Source: Chitinophagaceae bacterium (GTDB lineage Bacteria > Bacteroidota > Bacteroidia > Chitinophagales > Chitinophagaceae). From it: a DNA stretch of 8,945 nucleotides. Within the stretch, counting starts at the first letter, position 1, and each line of letters opens with the position of its first letter. This document shows, piece after piece, positions 1-6,264 of this stretch. Under the pieces are notes generated by a model, which saw only the letters and a program-made list of their open reading frames with translations, had not been told where the DNA came from and did not search any database. Position numbers and translations under genes: made by a program. Where the stretch lies: positions 1-8,945 of the forward strand of contig CANKNL010000114.1 of assembly GCA_947483345.1 (NCBI GenBank), given 5' to 3'.

Positions 1-198
1 AATGGAGAAAATTATTATCCTAAACTGGAATTAGTAAGATTTACGATTCCCCGCCGGGTTTACACACAGGCTCATATGGATGTGATTGCAGAATCTGTAG
101 CGCGAGTGTATGAACGCCGGAATAAAATTAAAGGTATGAAGATGGTTTATGAGCCCAGGTATTTACGCTTTTTTCAAGCTCGTTTTGAGAAGTTGTAG
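1..198 (+). CDS. tnaA: Tryptophanase / tyrosine phenol-lyase family, C-terminal end (5' truncated by window)
   Basis: Only the last 65 codons are present, open from base 1 and ending at TAG 196-198. The fragment shows the family's C-terminal signature: TIPRRVYTQAHMD (fragment residues 15-27), then IKG, then YEPRYLRFFQARF (50-62). These PLP enzymes are cytoplasmic and beta-eliminate tryptophan to indole, or tyrosine to phenol, with pyruvate and ammonia. From family knowledge, the residue after LR in the YEP..LR motif is His463 in E. coli tryptophanase and Phe448 in Citrobacter tyrosine phenol-lyase; here it is Phe (57). The RRVYT..HMDV stretch also resembles the phenol-lyase. The substrate cannot be settled from this piece, so tnaA is the family label only. 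The PLP lysine and most of the active site lie outside the window. No clear intrinsic terminator follows at once; a weak inverted repeat lies about 55 bases downstream. Confidence 0.85.
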   Translation, partial: NGENYYPKLELVRFTIPRRVYTQAHMDVIAESVARVYERRNKIKGMKMVYEPRYLRFFQARFEKL

Positions 199-478
199 AT
201 AAAATCAGTTACCGAAAAAAGAGGCTTTTACTAAGACTGCAAGACTAATGAAAACCTGTTATTTATACAGCAGCTAGTGGTTATTAGAACAGGTTCATTT
301 TACAGATTATGAGGAACGCATTTCCCTATTTACGGTTAACTAATGTTGGCATTTAAAACTATACTATTTTATAGATTAAATGAGAAAAGGGAGTTTTAAT
401 AAATTATGGAGAAGCCATTGTAACAGCATCAATTGCCTGTATGGTATAACTAAACTTCAAATCATCTGACTGAACTAA
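199..478. other. Non-coding stretch between the lyase gene and the terminator
   Basis: No credible gene is seen on either strand between the lyase stop and the hairpin at 481-508. It is AT-rich with frequent stops in all frames. The only structure noticed is a spaced inverted repeat at 253-295. No tRNA-like cloverleaf or repeated units were seen. Confidence 0.6.
253..295 (+). repeat. 8-bp inverted repeat, possible weak terminator of the lyase gene
   Basis: AACCTGTT at 253-260 is the exact reverse complement of AACAGGTT at 288-295, with 27 bases between. It is followed by CATTTTAC, a poor T-tract. It could form a weak hairpin in the 3' untranslated part of the upstream + strand transcript. 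The large loop and short T-run make this uncertain; it may be chance. Confidence 0.3.
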
Positions 479-511
479 AAAGCCGACTCCCCTTACGGAG
501 AGTCAGCTTTC
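479..511 (-). terminator. Rho-independent terminator for the 602-aa gene
   Basis: The arms 481-492 and 497-508 form a 12-bp stem (two G-U pairs on the minus transcript) closed by a 4-base loop. On the minus strand the stem is followed by five T (complement of AAAAA at about 476-480). It starts 12 bases beyond the stop codon of the 602-aa gene, so it fits the end of that minus-strand transcript. A + strand transcript would also fold here, but its following T-tract is interrupted. Confidence 0.88.
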
Positions 512-520
512 ATTATTTGT

Positions 521-2329
521 TTACTCAGTTATAAATGGATATTGAAAATTCAGTAATTGCAATTCAAATGTGGCATTATTCAATTGGCTTATAAAAAGTT
601 TTCTAAAAGTTTGAGCAATACCGGGCAACTGGTGATAATAAGCAATACCGGCTTTAATATTTTTGAAAAACGAATCATAATATTTTTTCCTTTCAGTAAG
701 TCCATTCGTCTTAAAATCGCTTTCAAGCTGTTCTTTCAGGTAATTAATATATAAATTCAATTCGGTAATAAACATATGAGGCCTGTAGGTATTGGCGAGA
801 ATATTTTTTCTGCCGTATATATGATCGGTCATTGTTTGCAAAGAAACCACTTCCGAAAAATTTACAATATTGGGGCCTGGACAAACATTTACGGCATTTA
901 AATTCTTACTTAAAGTTTCGGAATATTTAATGGCGGCCGCATTACTTAATCCAATACATAAACATTCCTTATCCAACACTTCAGTCAATTGCCTGTTATA
1001 TTCAGCTTCAGACAGATCAAGCGTTAGCAATTGGGCCATTTTTAATTTCTGATACTTGCGTGATGCGGTACAAATAGGTTCTTTGGTAAATTCGGTATTA
1101 AAGGCCAAATGCTTTTCGGTACATGGACTTCCGGGCTTACCCGCATCGATACGGGCTTGTTTTTCTTTATCAGCACTGGTTCCCTTAAGATAATGAAACC
1201 GCACGCCGAAGGGAGAATTGTGACTCAAAATCACATCTTTTTCTTTGGCATCACATAAAAGTTTCAATGTATCATCATCAACCGTGGTTGCTTCGGGCAC
1301 TAATAAAAAAGGAGTCCCCCATCCCGTACTCTCTACCTGATAATGGCGATGCAAAAAATCATCTTCCTGGTGTGTACCAATGCCACCTTGAACGGTGATT
1401 TTCAATTCGGGAGGGTTACAGATTTCCAGTTCTGTTTTTTGCTGTATGGCATTTTTGTAAAGGCCAAAAAGAGAATTAATCAGTTCCTGCTTTTTACTTT
1501 TAAACTCCTCCAATATCGGTCCCAACAAATAGCCTTCTGTTGCAAAAGCATGCCCTCCGCAATTTAAACCCGATTCAATTCTAAACTCACTAACCCAAAT
1601 CCCTTTTTTGGCCAGGTATTTTCCCTGGATTAAGGCCGACCGGAAATCACTTACCTTAATCACCACTTTTTTTGTAAAACCGCCATCATCATTCATGTCA
1701 AATCCCTCACATCGCTCCAGATAATTGTATAACCGCAGGTTTGTACCTGCCGAAAAAATGACAGAAGAATTTTGTAATTTACTTTGTGAATAACCTCTTA
1801 AGGCCGCTACAGCATCAGATCCGTCTTCAATTAATTCACCAGACTGATCAAAATTATTGCGGTCTGTTTTGGTCATAATATTAACATCAATGCTGCCCGG
1901 TTGAATCTGGGTTCGTAAATATTCTTCCAGTTGATTTTTCTCTTTAACATCAGCCGTTTTCATCATCTGATTATAGAGATGTTTTATTTTACTATCCTCA
2001 GGCAACATGTCGAAATACTTTACAATTTCAGACCCCTTTTCAAATGCGGCTATTTTTATTTTTTCAATCTGGGCATGAACAATGGTATTTACCAGATTCA
2101 GGTAATCGGTAATTCGCTTGGCCCTAAAATCTTCTTCGTGCACTGTAATAGGCTGATAAGGCAGGCCGATGGTTGGATAATAATGCTTCCGCATCATTTC
2201 TATCAATCGGTTTTCAACTACAGAAATAACAGACGAAATACCAAATTGGGCTACTTTAACAGGACTGTCGATCGTATACGCTAATCCCATTACAGGAATA
2301 TGAAATTTATGATGTGGATTATTATACAT
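521..2329 (-). CDS. Uncharacterised 602-aa protein, possibly a TIM-barrel/flavin-type enzyme
   Basis: A long intact ORF starting ATG TAT AAT AAT. I recognise the N-terminal pattern (FHIPVMGLAYTIDSP, residues 9-23, then VAQFGISSV) as that of a conserved Bacteroidota protein without assigned function. There is no signal peptide or membrane segment. Visible landmarks are SGLNCGGHAF (253-262), VQGGIGT (313-319), STGWGTPFLLVPEAT (334-348), SHNSPFGVRFH (369-379), GSPC (400-403), ICTASRKYQ (419-427), CLC (456-458) and NVCPGPNIVNFSE (481-493). The GGIGT block followed by GTPFLLVPEA loosely recalls the phosphate-binding end of nitronate monooxygenase/PfaD-type TIM barrels; that is inference and weak. 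Eight cysteines (257, 304, 360, 403, 420, 456, 458, 483) leave metal or Fe-S binding open. It probably has its own promoter in the 140-base gap upstream and ends at the hairpin 481-508. Gene reality is near certain; function is unknown. Confidence 0.9.
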   Translation of the reverse strand: MYNNPHHKFHIPVMGLAYTIDSPVKVAQFGISSVISVVENRLIEMMRKHYYPTIGLPYQPITVHEEDFRAKRITDYLNLVNTIVHAQIEKIKIAAFEKGSEIVKYFDMLPEDSKIKHLYNQMMKTADVKEKNQLEEYLRTQIQPGSIDVNIMTKTDRNNFDQSGELIEDGSDAVAALRGYSQSKLQNSSVIFSAGTNLRLYNYLERCEGFDMNDDGGFTKKVVIKVSDFRSALIQGKYLAKKGIWVSEFRIESGLNCGGHAFATEGYLLGPILEEFKSKKQELINSLFGLYKNAIQQKTELEICNPPELKITVQGGIGTHQEDDFLHRHYQVESTGWGTPFLLVPEATTVDDDTLKLLCDAKEKDVILSHNSPFGVRFHYLKGTSADKEKQARIDAGKPGSPCTEKHLAFNTEFTKEPICTASRKYQKLKMAQLLTLDLSEAEYNRQLTEVLDKECLCIGLSNAAAIKYSETLSKNLNAVNVCPGPNIVNFSEVVSLQTMTDHIYGRKNILANTYRPHMFITELNLYINYLKEQLESDFKTNGLTERKKYYDSFFKNIKAGIAYYHQLPGIAQTFRKLFISQLNNATFELQLLNFQYPFITE

Positions 2330-2343
2330 ATTATTTATAACTA

Positions 2344-2377
2344 CAAATTAATTCGCCGCTATGATTTAAAATTCAAA
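2344..2377 (-). promoter_or_regulatory. Candidate promoter of the 602-aa gene
   Basis: Read on the minus strand, TTTG (complement of 2374-2377) is followed after 22 bases by TTAATTTG (complement of 2344-2351). This matches the Bacteroidota -33 TTG and -7 TAnnTTTG pattern with one mismatch in the -7 box. It would place transcription start about 8-10 bases before the ATG at 2329. The region is AT-rich, so a chance match is possible. Confidence 0.35.
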
Positions 2378-2469
2378 AAAAATGGGTTACAGACAGTTCC
2401 TACTTTCCTTATTAATAAAAGTATGCTAAACCATCTGACTAATAGAACACCGATGATGAGCAGGAATAG

Positions 2470-2850
2470 TTATTTCCGGCACTTTTCCTTTATCTCATGA
2501 AAAATATCATGTGCCTTTGTCAGCATCACTTTTAACTCGGCATCTGTTTTATTGCCTATTTCAGCATTAACAAGCCTGCATTGTTTAACAAGTCGCTTTA
2601 AAATTGGTTTAGTTACCTCTCCATTGAAACCTTCTGGTGCAACAGATTTCTGCCAAGCTATCGCCTTACTGAGTAACTCTGCTGATTTTTCCTTTATTGG
2701 TTGAAGATTATTTTCTTCAGCTGGATGAAAAGACAGGCTCATAACGGTATGGAAATTTTCCATTTCCAACCATTTGGGCTCTTGAGAAAAACCAGTCAAT
2801 GCAGCTAATGACAAGGCCAGCATAATACATAAAACTTTAACTTTTAACAT
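2470..2850 (-). CDS. Small exported helical protein with four histidines (unknown function)
   Basis: 126 residues. An N-terminal signal peptide (residues 1-22, hydrophobic core from about 6 to 18, likely cut after GFS before QEP) predicts export to the periplasm; there is no lipobox Cys at the cut site. The mature part is mostly charged helix, consistent with a small helical bundle. Near its N-terminus is FHTVMSLSFHPAEE (33-46, His34 and His42); near its C-terminus is HDIFHEIKEKC (114-124, His114, His118, Cys124). Cys91 and Cys124 could pair. The paired His at both ends suggest a metal or haem site, but there is no CxxCH, so covalent haem c is not predicted. I recall similar proteins in other Bacteroidota, all unnamed. 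It starts 11 bases after the YhbP-like gene, so the two are very likely co-transcribed from the norC-divergent promoter. Confidence 0.85.
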   Translation of the reverse strand: MLKVKVLCIMLALSLAALTGFSQEPKWLEMENFHTVMSLSFHPAEENNLQPIKEKSAELLSKAIAWQKSVAPEGFNGEVTKPILKRLVKQCRLVNAEIGNKTDAELKVMLTKAHDIFHEIKEKCRK

Positions 2851-2861
2851 ATACTCAAATT

Positions 2862-3338
2862 TTAGTTTAAACTTAAATTATTTACGATTTCCCTTTCTTT
2901 TACAAGCTCTTCTTGTACCCTTTCCCAGACAATTTTTTTTCCGAATCCCAATGTACTGTCGGTCATTTTTATATTGTTAATTTTTATCGTCCATACGTTA
3001 CCGTTTACTGCCAGTGCCATGGGATGTTTTTTATGATAAAAAACGGAAGCCTTATGTGCCATAGGATGATCGTCGGCTAATAAGTCGCCATCAAGCTGCA
3101 ATCCTTTTACAATAAATGTGCTTAGTTTGTCTGGTAAAATAGTGCCCGCTATTTGTGGGTTCTTTTTTAATAGCTTAGAATGATGAGTTTCGCCGGAAGA
3201 TTTAAAATACAACAAAGCGGCTTCAACATCAATCGCATAATAGCAACTAAAACAATAGGGTTTCCCTGCTTCATCAACACAGCATAAACTGGCACAGGTT
3301 TGTTCACTTATAAATTCAATAATTGTCTTGTTCATCAT
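2862..3338 (-). CDS. yhbP: YhbP/UPF0306 family protein (PNPOx-like split-barrel fold)
   Basis: 158 residues. The C-terminal half carries TDSTLGFGKKIVWER (about 126-140), which matches the E. coli YhbP block TDNTLGFGKKMIWLR closely. Other shared features are the TH.S.L block after the second strand, IAGTILP, and the VKGLQLDG strand. The family has the split beta-barrel of pyridoxamine 5'-phosphate oxidase-like proteins; many members of that superfamily bind FMN or F420, but YhbP itself has no established reaction. The protein is cytoplasmic. The N-terminus is unusually rich in Cys (15, 19, 20, 29, 32), which may mean redox or metal sensitivity. ATG 3338 is followed directly by a second ATG; either could be used. 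It lies 35 bases after the DGC gene and 11 before the exported helical protein, suggesting one operon. Confidence 0.88.
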   Translation of the reverse strand: MMNKTIIEFISEQTCASLCCVDEAGKPYCFSCYYAIDVEAALLYFKSSGETHHSKLLKKNPQIAGTILPDKLSTFIVKGLQLDGDLLADDHPMAHKASVFYHKKHPMALAVNGNVWTIKINNIKMTDSTLGFGKKIVWERVQEELVKEREIVNNLSLN

Positions 3339-3352
3339 TTTTGTAAATCTGC

Positions 3353-3371
3353 GCCGGTTATAAATAACGGC
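3353..3371. other. Hairpin between the DGC and YhbP-like genes
   Basis: GCCGGTTAT (3353-3361) and ATAACGGC (3364-3371) pair over 8 bp with one bulged G and a 2-base loop. On the minus strand no T-run follows, so it is not a terminator there; on the + strand a TTTT follows but no + transcript is expected. It may be an RNA processing or stability element in the operon, or chance. Confidence 0.3.
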
Positions 3372-3373
3372 TT

Positions 3374-3886
3374 TTAAGAAACCAGATCCAGGGCAAGTAC
3401 TTTTTTCTCAATTTTAGTCAGCAGGGCATTGGCCTGGCTGATCTCAAAGTCTTCGTGATCTCTTTTTTTAACTCCCATGGCTGTTAATTCAAAATGCCCG
3501 TCGGCGTTAATTGAATGATTGCCCAGGCATGCTTTTGAACATGCCAGTGGGCAACCATCAATAGTAATGATTTTCCTACCGGAAAAGGCAGTATGAAGCA
3601 ATTTTTTAACATTGCCACCTACCCCAACGATACAGGACATTTCAGCAATTCCTTTACGGTCAAGTTGCACGGCAATATAGTTGGCCATTTGTGCAGCACT
3701 TGAACAACCCGAACAGGAATACACCAGCGGTTTTTCATTATATAATTGGTTTTCATTGGAAATATTTTTCTTAGCCCTTTTTTTCCAGATCACCAGTAGT
3801 AAATACTGTAATTTCCAAAAGGTTTTTATTTTAAATTCAAGCACCTGGCTTTGTACCCTATTAAAGATTAAATAATTACCGGTCAT
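3374..3886 (-). CDS. DGC-domain cysteine-rich putative zinc-binding protein
   Basis: 170 residues as called from ATG 3886. From about residue 53 it matches the DGC family: PLVYSCSGCSSAAQMANYIA (53-72), SCIVGVGG (84-91) and IDGCPLACSKACL (109-121). Candidate metal ligands are Cys58, 61, 85, 112, 116 and 120, in the conserved CxxC and DGCxxxC layout. The family is annotated as putative zinc-binding; its reaction is unknown. Residues 1-52 are not part of the family: basic, with a short hydrophobic patch (about 23-34), and homologs usually begin just before PLVY. There is no in-frame ATG nearer the domain, but in-frame GTG (Val32), CTG and TTG codons exist, so the true start may be internal. It is first in the minus-strand run and divergent from norC, so it probably belongs to the NO-response set. 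Confidence 0.88.
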   Translation of the reverse strand: MTGNYLIFNRVQSQVLEFKIKTFWKLQYLLLVIWKKRAKKNISNENQLYNEKPLVYSCSGCSSAAQMANYIAVQLDRKGIAEMSCIVGVGGNVKKLLHTAFSGRKIITIDGCPLACSKACLGNHSINADGHFELTAMGVKKRDHEDFEISQANALLTKIEKKVLALDLVS

Positions 3887-3923
3887 TTTTAAAATACTTG
3901 ATTACACATTAAATATAATTAGG

Positions 3924-3931
3924 CAAATATA
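3924..3931 (-). promoter_or_regulatory. -7 element for the DGC-yhbP run
   Basis: CAAATATA on the + strand reads TATATTTG on the minus strand, a perfect TAnnTTTG. It lies 37 bases before ATG 3886, giving a leader of about 30 bases. No clear -33 TTG is seen at the usual distance (17-23 bases), as if the promoter is weak or needs a factor. Confidence 0.5.
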
Positions 3932-3936
3932 GTTAA

Positions 3937-3956
3937 TAAAGATAACTTTGTCTTTA
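3937..3956. promoter_or_regulatory. 20-bp palindromic operator candidate between the divergent operons
   Basis: TAAAGATAACTTTGTCTTTA is a dyad: TAAAGATAA and TTGTCTTTA are reverse complements at 8 of 9 positions, around a central CT. It is centred on the norC -7 element (3943-3950) and sits just upstream of the minus-strand -7 element (3924-3931), where a bound dimer could block or modulate both promoters. The nearby Rrf2 gene supplies an obvious candidate repressor, but a CRP/FNR-type regulator elsewhere in the genome is also possible. No second copy was seen upstream of queD or the Rrf2 gene. Confidence 0.55.
3943..3950 (+). promoter_or_regulatory. -7 element for norC-norB-queD-Rrf2
   Basis: TAACTTTG is a perfect match to the Bacteroidota TAnnTTTG box. 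Transcription would start near 3957, leaving a leader of only about 9 bases before ATG 3966. There is no good -33 TTG at the normal distance. The box lies inside the palindrome, which fits repression by occlusion. Confidence 0.5.
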
Positions 3957-3965
3957 ATTATTTTT

Positions 3966-4367
3966 ATGACTTCAGACAGGCCAAAATTTTTTGTGATCAG
4001 TGTATTATTGACTGCCTTTTTAGGGTATTCCATTTTTCTGTATTCCGCCCTGCCCATAAAGCAAACACCGTTAAATAAAGAAGCTGACGCTGGCAAGTTT
4101 ATCTGGCAAAAATATAACTGTAACGCCTGTCACCAGGTTTATGGCCTGGGCGGCTACCTGGGTCCCGATCTTACCAATGCCTATTCATTCAGGGGGAAGG
4201 CGTATATAAAAGCATTTCTTAATGCCGGCGTGTCTGCCATGCCCAATTTTCATTTAACAGATTCTGAAATAAATGACTTGTTGGCCTATCTAAAAGATAT
4301 GGATACATCCGGCCAATCAGATCCCAGAAGTTTTACAATTAACTATGACGGAACCATTCAACAATAA
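3966..4367 (+). CDS. norC: NorC-like membrane-anchored cytochrome c
   Basis: 133 residues from ATG 3966. An in-frame TTG at 3948 would add six residues but lies within the -7 box, so ATG 3966 is preferred. Residues 8-29 form an N-terminal membrane anchor. The haem c motif is CNACH (52-56), followed by the NorC-typical YGLGGYLGPDL (59-69). The likely axial Met is Met92 in AMPNF. The spacing W..x..C..CH.xYG.GGY..P.L matches the cytochrome subunit of cNOR, which takes electrons on the periplasmic face and passes them to NorB. It overlaps norB by 23 bases, so the two are translationally coupled. At 133 residues it is slightly shorter than the usual NorC of about 146. Confidence 0.9.
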   Translation: MTSDRPKFFVISVLLTAFLGYSIFLYSALPIKQTPLNKEADAGKFIWQKYNCNACHQVYGLGGYLGPDLTNAYSFRGKAYIKAFLNAGVSAMPNFHLTDSEINDLLAYLKDMDTSGQSDPRSFTINYDGTIQQ

Positions 4368-5751
4368 ACAACAATTAAATACCTCAAAAGTATTTATTCT
4401 GGCCGGACTACTCCTTCTGTCAGCAGGTATGCTATTTGGCTTAGCAGGGGCTTTACAATATTTGTTCCCCGATTTTTTAAAACAAAAATTATCCTTCGAA
4501 AAGATACGCCCCATGCATGTTACTACCGTTGTTTTCTGGATCATTTTTGGAGCTACAGGTGGGGCACTCACTTACCTGCAACAACATACAGGAAAAAAAA
4601 TCTATTCCAAGTTACTTGCACAACTGCAATTACTCGTTTTTACATTAACCGTAGTTGCCATTTTAATTTTCTACTTTTTGGGTATTTTTGGCGGAAGAGA
4701 ATATTGGGAATTTCCCCCTGTACTTGCACTACCCATTGTATTTGGCTGGCTATTGTTTTTGATTAATTTTATTAAATCTACAGGTTCACTTAAAAACCAG
4801 CCTGTTTATGTATGGATGTGGCTTACAGGTATTGTGTTTTTCTTATTCACCTTCCTGGAATCGTATTTATGGATTTTTCCTTATTTCAGATCCAATATCA
4901 TCAATGACATGACCGTGCAGTGGAAATCCTATGGCTCCATGGTTGGCTCCTGGAATATGCTCATTTACGGCAGCAGTATATTCCTGATGGAAAAAATAAG
5001 TGGCAATAAAAACTATAGCCATTCGCCTATTGCCTTCGCTTTATATTTTACAGGTTTATTTAATCTGATGTTTAACTGGGGACACCATATTTATACCTTG
5101 CCCACATACCATTTTATTCAGTATATCAGTTATGCGGTAAGCATGACCGAACTCTTTATTTTCGGCCGAATCATATTATTATGGAAGTCATCATTAAGTG
5201 CCGCCCTTAAACTGGCACACCATATAGCCTATCGCTTTCTAATAGCCGCAGATGTCTGGATCTTTTTAACCTTATTCCTGGCCATCATCATGTCGGTACC
5301 CGCCATAAATCTTTATACGCATGGCACACATATTACCGTAGCACATACCATGGGTGCTACGATTGGTATTAACAGTTTCTTAATGCTGGCCATTGCATTT
5401 GATATTCTGCATGACACCTGCATACCGTTTGCACGTTATGAAAAATGGTTGCGGCGTGGAAATTGGATTGCCAATATATCTTTGTTTATTTTTTGGAGTA
5501 GCCTGATTATAGCAGGCATACTAAAAGCCAAATGGCAAATGCGTATTGTTAAAATACCATTCGCCGACATGATGTTACAACTGAGGCCATTATTTATTAT
5601 TCTTTTCATTTCAGGCATCACGATGACCATTGGATTTCTGTATATCCTTTTTCCACTTGTAAAAAACCAGTTGATCTGCCAATTGAAGAAACTGACACAT
5701 AAGGATAACCTAAAAGAGAACCGGCCATCAGAATTTATAACAGGTAATTAA
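4345..5751 (+). CDS. norB: NorB-like haem-copper oxidase family subunit with non-canonical active site
   Basis: 468 residues and about 12 membrane helices, close to canonical NorB length (about 466). In bacteria cNOR reduces 2 NO to N2O at a haem b3/FeB site. By eye alignment to Pseudomonas NorB: helix II haem b His is His58 (RPMHVTT); FeB pair is His247-His248 (WGHH); the conserved Glu280 is Glu269 (MTEL); haem b3 proximal His is His334 (TVAH), with YTHGT (324-328) intact. Departures: the helix with HLWVEGVWE reads YGSMVGSWN (196-204), so FeB His207 becomes Tyr196, FeB Glu211 becomes Val200 and Glu215 becomes Asn204; His349 (AHGH) becomes Met336 (AHTM). Tyr196, Asn204 or His329 might substitute. 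The reading frame is intact and the gene sits with a NorC partner, so it is not decayed. It could be a variant NOR or an enzyme with another reaction; cbb3-oxidase labels for it are likely misleading. Confidence 0.85.
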   Translation: MTEPFNNKQQLNTSKVFILAGLLLLSAGMLFGLAGALQYLFPDFLKQKLSFEKIRPMHVTTVVFWIIFGATGGALTYLQQHTGKKIYSKLLAQLQLLVFTLTVVAILIFYFLGIFGGREYWEFPPVLALPIVFGWLLFLINFIKSTGSLKNQPVYVWMWLTGIVFFLFTFLESYLWIFPYFRSNIINDMTVQWKSYGSMVGSWNMLIYGSSIFLMEKISGNKNYSHSPIAFALYFTGLFNLMFNWGHHIYTLPTYHFIQYISYAVSMTELFIFGRIILLWKSSLSAALKLAHHIAYRFLIAADVWIFLTLFLAIIMSVPAINLYTHGTHITVAHTMGATIGINSFLMLAIAFDILHDTCIPFARYEKWLRRGNWIANISLFIFWSSLIIAGILKAKWQMRIVKIPFADMMLQLRPLFIILFISGITMTIGFLYILFPLVKNQLICQLKKLTHKDNLKENRPSEFITGN

Positions 5752-5778
5752 ACTTAAAAAATACAACTTATACCGATC

Positions 5779-6207
5779 ATGCTGCGAATTACAAAAGTTT
5801 TTCATTTCGAAATGGCACATGCGATCCATGGATATACCGGTGCCTGCAAAAATATACATGGCCATTCCTACGAATTACATGTAAGCGTTTCTTCAGATTT
5901 TACAGAAACATCCTATATCCCGTCCATCGGATTTGTGATCGATTTCAAAGACATTAAAAAGCTGGTTCTGGATTCAGTAATAGAAAAATTTGATCACAGC
6001 CTTCTGCTGTCACCAGATTTTTTAAAAGCGCACCCGCAATTTTCTTCATCCCCAAATCTGGTTATATTTGAAGCAGAACCAACAGCCGAAAATTTACTGT
6101 TGTATATTAAAAACATGTTACACAAATCTTTACCAGACCCTATCAAACTGGCCAGGTTAAAATTATTTGAAACTAAGGATTCATATGCAGAATGGACAGC
6201 ACACTAA
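5779..6207 (+). CDS. queD: QueD / 6-pyruvoyl-tetrahydropterin synthase family protein
   Basis: 142 residues. Zinc ligands are His14 (FEMAH) and His27, His29 in CKNIHGH, where Cys23 is the catalytic Cys at the usual spacing. GFVIDFKDIK (51-60), FDH (71-73) and the late Glu131 in LFETKDSYAEW complete the family pattern. QueD turns 7,8-dihydroneopterin triphosphate into 6-carboxy-tetrahydropterin, the second step to preQ0 and queuosine; close relatives make tetrahydropterin cofactors, and sequence alone does not fully separate them. It is cytoplasmic. It begins 27 bases after norB and is followed 57 bases later by the Rrf2 gene, all on one strand, so it is probably in the NO operon. No other queuosine genes (queC, queE, queF) are in the window. 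No Shine-Dalgarno sequence is seen. Confidence 0.9.
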   Translation: MLRITKVFHFEMAHAIHGYTGACKNIHGHSYELHVSVSSDFTETSYIPSIGFVIDFKDIKKLVLDSVIEKFDHSLLLSPDFLKAHPQFSSSPNLVIFEAEPTAENLLLYIKNMLHKSLPDPIKLARLKLFETKDSYAEWTAH

Positions 6208-6264
6208 ATTTTACCAGCAATTGTACAACCTGTTCTATTAGTCAGCTTCACAATTATCACAACT

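Noticed and set aside
1931..2284. 117-aa + strand open frame opposite the 602-aa gene
   Set aside because: It is antisense to a long patterned gene, and its translation is rich in Phe, Tyr, Ile and His without a recognisable domain.
3902..4096. 64-aa minus-strand frame over the norC promoter and 5' end
   Set aside because: It is antisense to norC and its operator region, with no family pattern and no independent support.
6221..6228. TTGTACAA palindrome upstream of the Rrf2 gene as an operator
   Set aside because: Eight bases are too short to stand out in AT-rich DNA and it does not resemble the dyad at 3937-3956.
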